Shown here: positions 61,213-64,000 of the stretch, piece by piece
Position numbering within the stretch: position 1 is the stretch's first letter
Layout of the letters: each line of letters begins with the position of its first letter
NCBI GenBank assembly: GCA_001599355.1
Contig: BCGQ01000010.1
Coordinates: 124,001 to 188,000, forward strand
Source of the DNA: Nakazawaea peltata
Taxonomy: Eukaryota > Ascomycota > Pichiomycetes > Alaninales > Pachysolenaceae
Direction: 5' to 3'
Length of the DNA: 64,000 bases
The notes under the pieces: generated by a model
Told to the model about the DNA's origin: nothing
The model's input: only the letters and a program-made list of their open reading frames with translations
The model's database searches: none
Position numbers and translations under genes: made by a program

Positions 61213-62379
61213 ATGGACAGAGAACTCCCACATTACTTTGGAGCTGGACCAGCTTTATTGCCAACTGAGGTCTTGCAGCAGGCTGCTGCCGACATGATCA
61301 ACTTCTCCAACATCGGATTGGGTGTTGGAGAGATCTCCCATAGATCGAAGCCAGCTATCGAGGTCATCGACAAGACTAAAGCTCATATGAAGGAATTGTT
61401 GAATATTCCAGACAACTATGAGGTATTTTTCTTGCAAGGTGGAGGAACTACCGGTTTCTCCTCTATTGCCACTAACTTGGCTGCTAACTTTGTCAAGAGA
61501 ACTGGTAAGGCTGGTAAGGCTGGATATGTCATCACTGGTTCTTGGTCTAAAAAGCTGTACGAAGAGGCTGATAGATTGGACTGTAATGCCGAGGTTATTA
61601 TTGACCTGAAAAAAGTCAACGGTAAATTCGGTGGAATCCCTGAGACCAGTCTGTGGGCTTCTGATTTCGACGCCTCCAATACCAGTTACATCTACTACTG
61701 TGACAATGAGACAGTGAATGGTGTCGAATTCAGAGAAGAGTTCCCATTCGAGAAGTACGAAGGTATTCCAATTGTTGCTGATATGTCTTCTAACTTCTTG
61801 TCGAAGAAATTGGACGTCTCCAAGTTCGGTTGTATCATGGCTGGTGCTCAAAAGAACGTTGGATTGGCCGGTATCACTGTGTATATTATCAGAAAGGACT
61901 TGATCGAGCAACCTACCGATGCCGAGATCAAACTGGCCGGATTACCTCTCTCACCAATCCTGTTCCATTATCCTACTGTTATCTCCAACAACTCTGCCTA
62001 CAACACTATTCCAATTTTCACTGTTCATATCATTGATTTAGTATTGACCAGACTCATTGCCAAGGGCGGTATGCTGAAACAAGAGGAGATCAACAACAAA
62101 AAGGCTCAAATTTTGTACGAGGCCATCGACAAGTACCCTGAATTATACGTTCAGCCAGTTGATAAGAGCTGTAGATCTCAAATGAACGTTGTTTTCACCA
62201 TCAATGGAGAGGGCAACGAAGCCAAGTTCTTGAAAGAAGCTGAGTCCAAGTACAAGTTGACTGGATTAAAGGGTCACAGATCCGTCGGTGGTATGAGAGC
62301 TTCGATCTATAACGCTGTTGAGTTAGAGAGTGTCGAATTGTTAGTTAAATTCATTAATGAATTTGCAGCTTCTGCCTAA
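61213..62379 (+). CDS. SER1: Phosphoserine aminotransferase
   Basis: The 388-residue PLP enzyme converts 3-phosphohydroxypyruvate plus glutamate to phosphoserine, the second step of serine synthesis from glycolysis. The start MDRELPHYFGAGPA is that of the family; a frame extension upstream begins only with GTG. The PLP lysine is K214 in MAGAQKNVGLAG. Other conserved blocks are FLQGGGTTGFS, GSWSKK, YPTVISNNSAYNTIPIF and GLKGHRSVGG. CTG codons fall at alanines, for example PI-CTG-FHYP at codon 250. Length matches Ser1 (395). Confidence 0.97.
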   Translation: MDRELPHYFGAGPALLPTEVLQQAAADMINFSNIGLGVGEISHRSKPAIEVIDKTKAHMKELLNIPDNYEVFFLQGGGTTGFSSIATNLAANFVKRTGKAGKAGYVITGSWSKKLYEEADRLDCNAEVIIDLKKVNGKFGGIPETSLWASDFDASNTSYIYYCDNETVNGVEFREEFPFEKYEGIPIVADMSSNFLSKKLDVSKFGCIMAGAQKNVGLAGITVYIIRKDLIEQPTDAEIKLAGLPLSPILFHYPTVISNNSAYNTIPIFTVHIIDLVLTRLIAKGGMLKQEEINNKKAQILYEAIDKYPELYVQPVDKSCRSQMNVVFTINGEGNEAKFLKEAESKYKLTGLKGHRSVGGMRASIYNAVELESVELLVKFINEFAASA

Positions 62380-62704
62380 ATTAATAGACATTTTTTCTTA
62401 CAAATATATAAATATAATTTAAGTTCAATTAGAATTTTTTACAGTATTTTACAAAGCCCTTCCCTCAAAGCCCTCCCCGCACCTACTATGATCGAGTAGT
62501 CTTCCCCTCACATCACCTTCTCTGTCCGTCTCCCTCGCCCCTTTACGCATCGTCTATTCTTGTGCCCCTTTTTCATATCGCCTGCGCATCTGCGCATCGC
62601 CTGTCGCGTAATCTACGCGTTAAAGCTTGTGGAGGCGAAAAAGACAGGGACAGGCATTGACAGTGATTACACTGACAGCTACGATACAGTGAGAGCCTCA
62701 CACA
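62380..62704. promoter_or_regulatory. MEC3 promoter with MluI cell-cycle box
   Basis: ACGCGT (MCB, the MBF site) is at 62615-62620, 85 bases before the MEC3 start. CGCATC/TGCGCATCGCC words surround it (62580-62605). MCBs drive G1/S expression of replication and repair genes. No other gene is seen. Confidence 0.55.
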
Positions 62705-63660
62705 ATGAAGTTAAAGCTCTCGACTTCTCATACAGACGCATTGAAAAGTATGTATTACGTTGGTAGTTATCACGTTGTCTATCCATTTACTAACACTCAT
62801 CAGATGCCCTTGGGGTCGCCCTCTCTTTAAGAAAGTTCTGTGTCTTGAGATTCACCGAATCTCATTTACATGTTGTCTCGCTGTCTTTGAATGAACCACA
62901 AGTATGGTCGAAACTATCGAAGGAGCTGTTTGACGTTTACGAGGTGGAGTCTATTCGTGACAATATAATACTGTTAGAGATCAATGTTGAACCCTTATTC
63001 CAACTGTTAAAGAACTACGAGAGAGCCAATTCAGACGAGTTATCCATTAGATTACAAAGAAAAGCATCCAATGGCTCGGGAGGTACCAAATCGAAGCTGC
63101 TTCTGACCTTGGCTGTGTTCTACAATGAACATCTAAGTGCTACTTCTACTGTTCTGCATACATTCAGAATCCCAATTAGATTATTGAAGAAAGAAAGTGA
63201 CGAGAGAATTATTGAACCCTCATTAGTTAATGTTGATTTATTGATGACTTTACGAAGAGATATTGTTCCTTTATTCAGAAGGATTGATAGATATAAAAAG
63301 ACCTCTAATATATTGAATATATCCGCGTCGAGGGATGGATATCTTGGGTTCACAATCCAAGAAGAACTCCGATCTGTGACGATATCATGGCGAGCCAAAT
63401 TAGAACTGCAAATCCTTGATAATTCCCAGACTCAATCACAAAACGTTTCTCAACCTTCCGTGGATCCCTCTCAACCTGTCAATGTTCTGGTTCAATTGAA
63501 AGATTGGAGATTAGGTCTGAGGTTATGTGAGTTAAGTGATAAAGTTACTCTTTTCATGGGACAGAATGAGCTGCTAGTGTTACATTGCAATCTTGACGAT
63601 GTGTCACCTTGTGAAGTGGTTTACTTCATTAGTAGTGTGAATAGATACGAAGAGATTTAA
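62705..63660 (+). CDS. MEC3: Checkpoint clamp subunit Mec3/Hus1, spliced
   Basis: Exons 62705-62747 and 62804-63660 join into 299 residues: MKLKLSTSHTDALK then NALGVALSLRKFCVLRF. The start matches Mec3 (MKLKL, and later SLRKTAILRF). The C-terminal VQLKDWRLGLRLCEL and VLHCNLDD...VVYFISS match its IRCKDWKVCSKL and VFHCSLD...IIYYIA ends. Hus1/Mec3 folds like PCNA and forms the 9-1-1 clamp with Rad17 and Ddc1, which is loaded at damaged DNA to activate Mec1. The S. cerevisiae protein is longer (474) because of inserts; this size is nearer Hus1. Without the intron the protein lacks its first ~27 residues. Confidence 0.9.
62748..62803 (+). other. Intron of MEC3
   Basis: 56 bases, donor GTATGT, branch TACTAAC at 62789-62795, acceptor CAG 8 bases after it. 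The split codon becomes AAT (Asn). Confidence 0.93.
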
Positions 63661-63866
63661 CGAATAGATCTGATTAGACATATTTAACGCCTCCTGGCAT
63701 TAAATAGAACTAACCAAAACTGTATATTATGATATGGGGCCAGATAATTACAATTACACCAGAAGATGCAATCGTACTCAAAAGCCGGCCCTTCACTTTA
63801 AAAGGTCTTGATTTGGCCCGTTACCTTATTGAGATAGATCTCGAAGGCATCCAGCTCAAGATCTGG

Positions 63867-64000
63867 TCATAGAAGGACCAGACCGAGCGAGGCAAAGGGC
63901 AATGATTCGTTGAGGACGAATTTGAGATTTAATTCAGAGGTGATATCGCTGCTTACAGGCAGGTTCAAACGGTGCAAAAAGATGAACTCAATCAAGAGTC
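63867..64000 (-). CDS. Possible C-terminal end of a gene leaving the window
   Basis: A minus-strand frame is open from the right edge for 43 codons to a TGA, reading LLIEFIFLHRLN...KFVLNESLPFASLG...VLL. It looks like ordinary coding sequence but is not recognised. Against it, the plus strand of the same stretch has a 47-codon ORF (63729-63872, MIWGQIITITPEDA), and the minus frame stays open again for 22 codons after the TGA. Only the sequence beyond the edge can decide. Confidence 0.3.
   Translation of the reverse strand, partial: LLIEFIFLHRLNLPVSSDITSELNLKFVLNESLPFASLGLVLL

Overview
This is nuclear DNA of a budding yeast (Saccharomycotina). About 33 closely packed protein genes sit on both strands, with one tRNA gene and only short intergenic gaps. 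Six short introns were found, all with a GTAAGT or GTATGT donor and an exact TACTAAC branch site. No transposon, LTR, virus-like element, CRISPR array or rRNA was seen.

The most informative feature is the genetic code. CTG codons sit where well-known protein families carry alanine: the ABC signature region and D-loop of MDL2 (DE-CTG-TS-CTG-LD), the SE-CTG-SG and VEE-CTG-FY motifs of RPD3, TK-CTG-FMEAL of HSP90, REF-CTG-MRL of DIM1, PI-CTG-FHYP of SER1 and others. This points to the small CUG-to-alanine yeast clade (Pachysolen, Nakazawaea, Peterozyma). Every standard-code translation of this window shows Leu where Ala is probably made.

Layout. 0-8.5 kb: 3' part of MED14, tRNA-Val(AAC), a pantothenate-transporter-like MFS gene, MAD1, an unknown one-TM protein, DIM1. 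8.5-16.6 kb: KEL3, KAR9, MDL2, ATP15. 16.9-22.4 kb: POL5, TVP23, PET100, MYG1. 23.6-33 kb: BEM2, OXA1, a mitochondrial protein in the PET122 position. 33-37.8 kb: RHB1, metacaspase MCA1, an FAD oxidoreductase, a small heat-shock protein. 38.6-47 kb: RPD3, PFA3, IQG1. 47.4-57.8 kb: a ubiquitin-like small ORF, HSP82, CIN2, a second copy of the MFS transporter, a RING-CH membrane protein, SUI3, YAR1. 58-64 kb: RTP1, SER1, MEC3 and a probable gene end running off the edge.

Several neighbourhoods match S. cerevisiae gene order: DIM1-KEL3-KAR9-MDL2-ATP15, TVP23-PET100, MYG1-BEM2-OXA1, RPD3-PFA3 and IQG1-HSP82-CIN2-SUI3-YAR1. This supports orthology. Promoters carry recognisable yeast sites: PAC/RRPE pairs at ribosome-biogenesis genes, Gcn4 sites at SER1, an MCB at MEC3, heat-shock elements at HSP82, GATAAG clusters at both transporter copies and Mcm1-type CC(A/T)6GG palindromes near KAR9 and the small HSP gene. 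The genes are mostly unrelated housekeeping functions (transcription, translation, checkpoints, mitochondria, polarity). No single undescribed multi-gene system is evident; the reassigned codon is the exceptional biology here.
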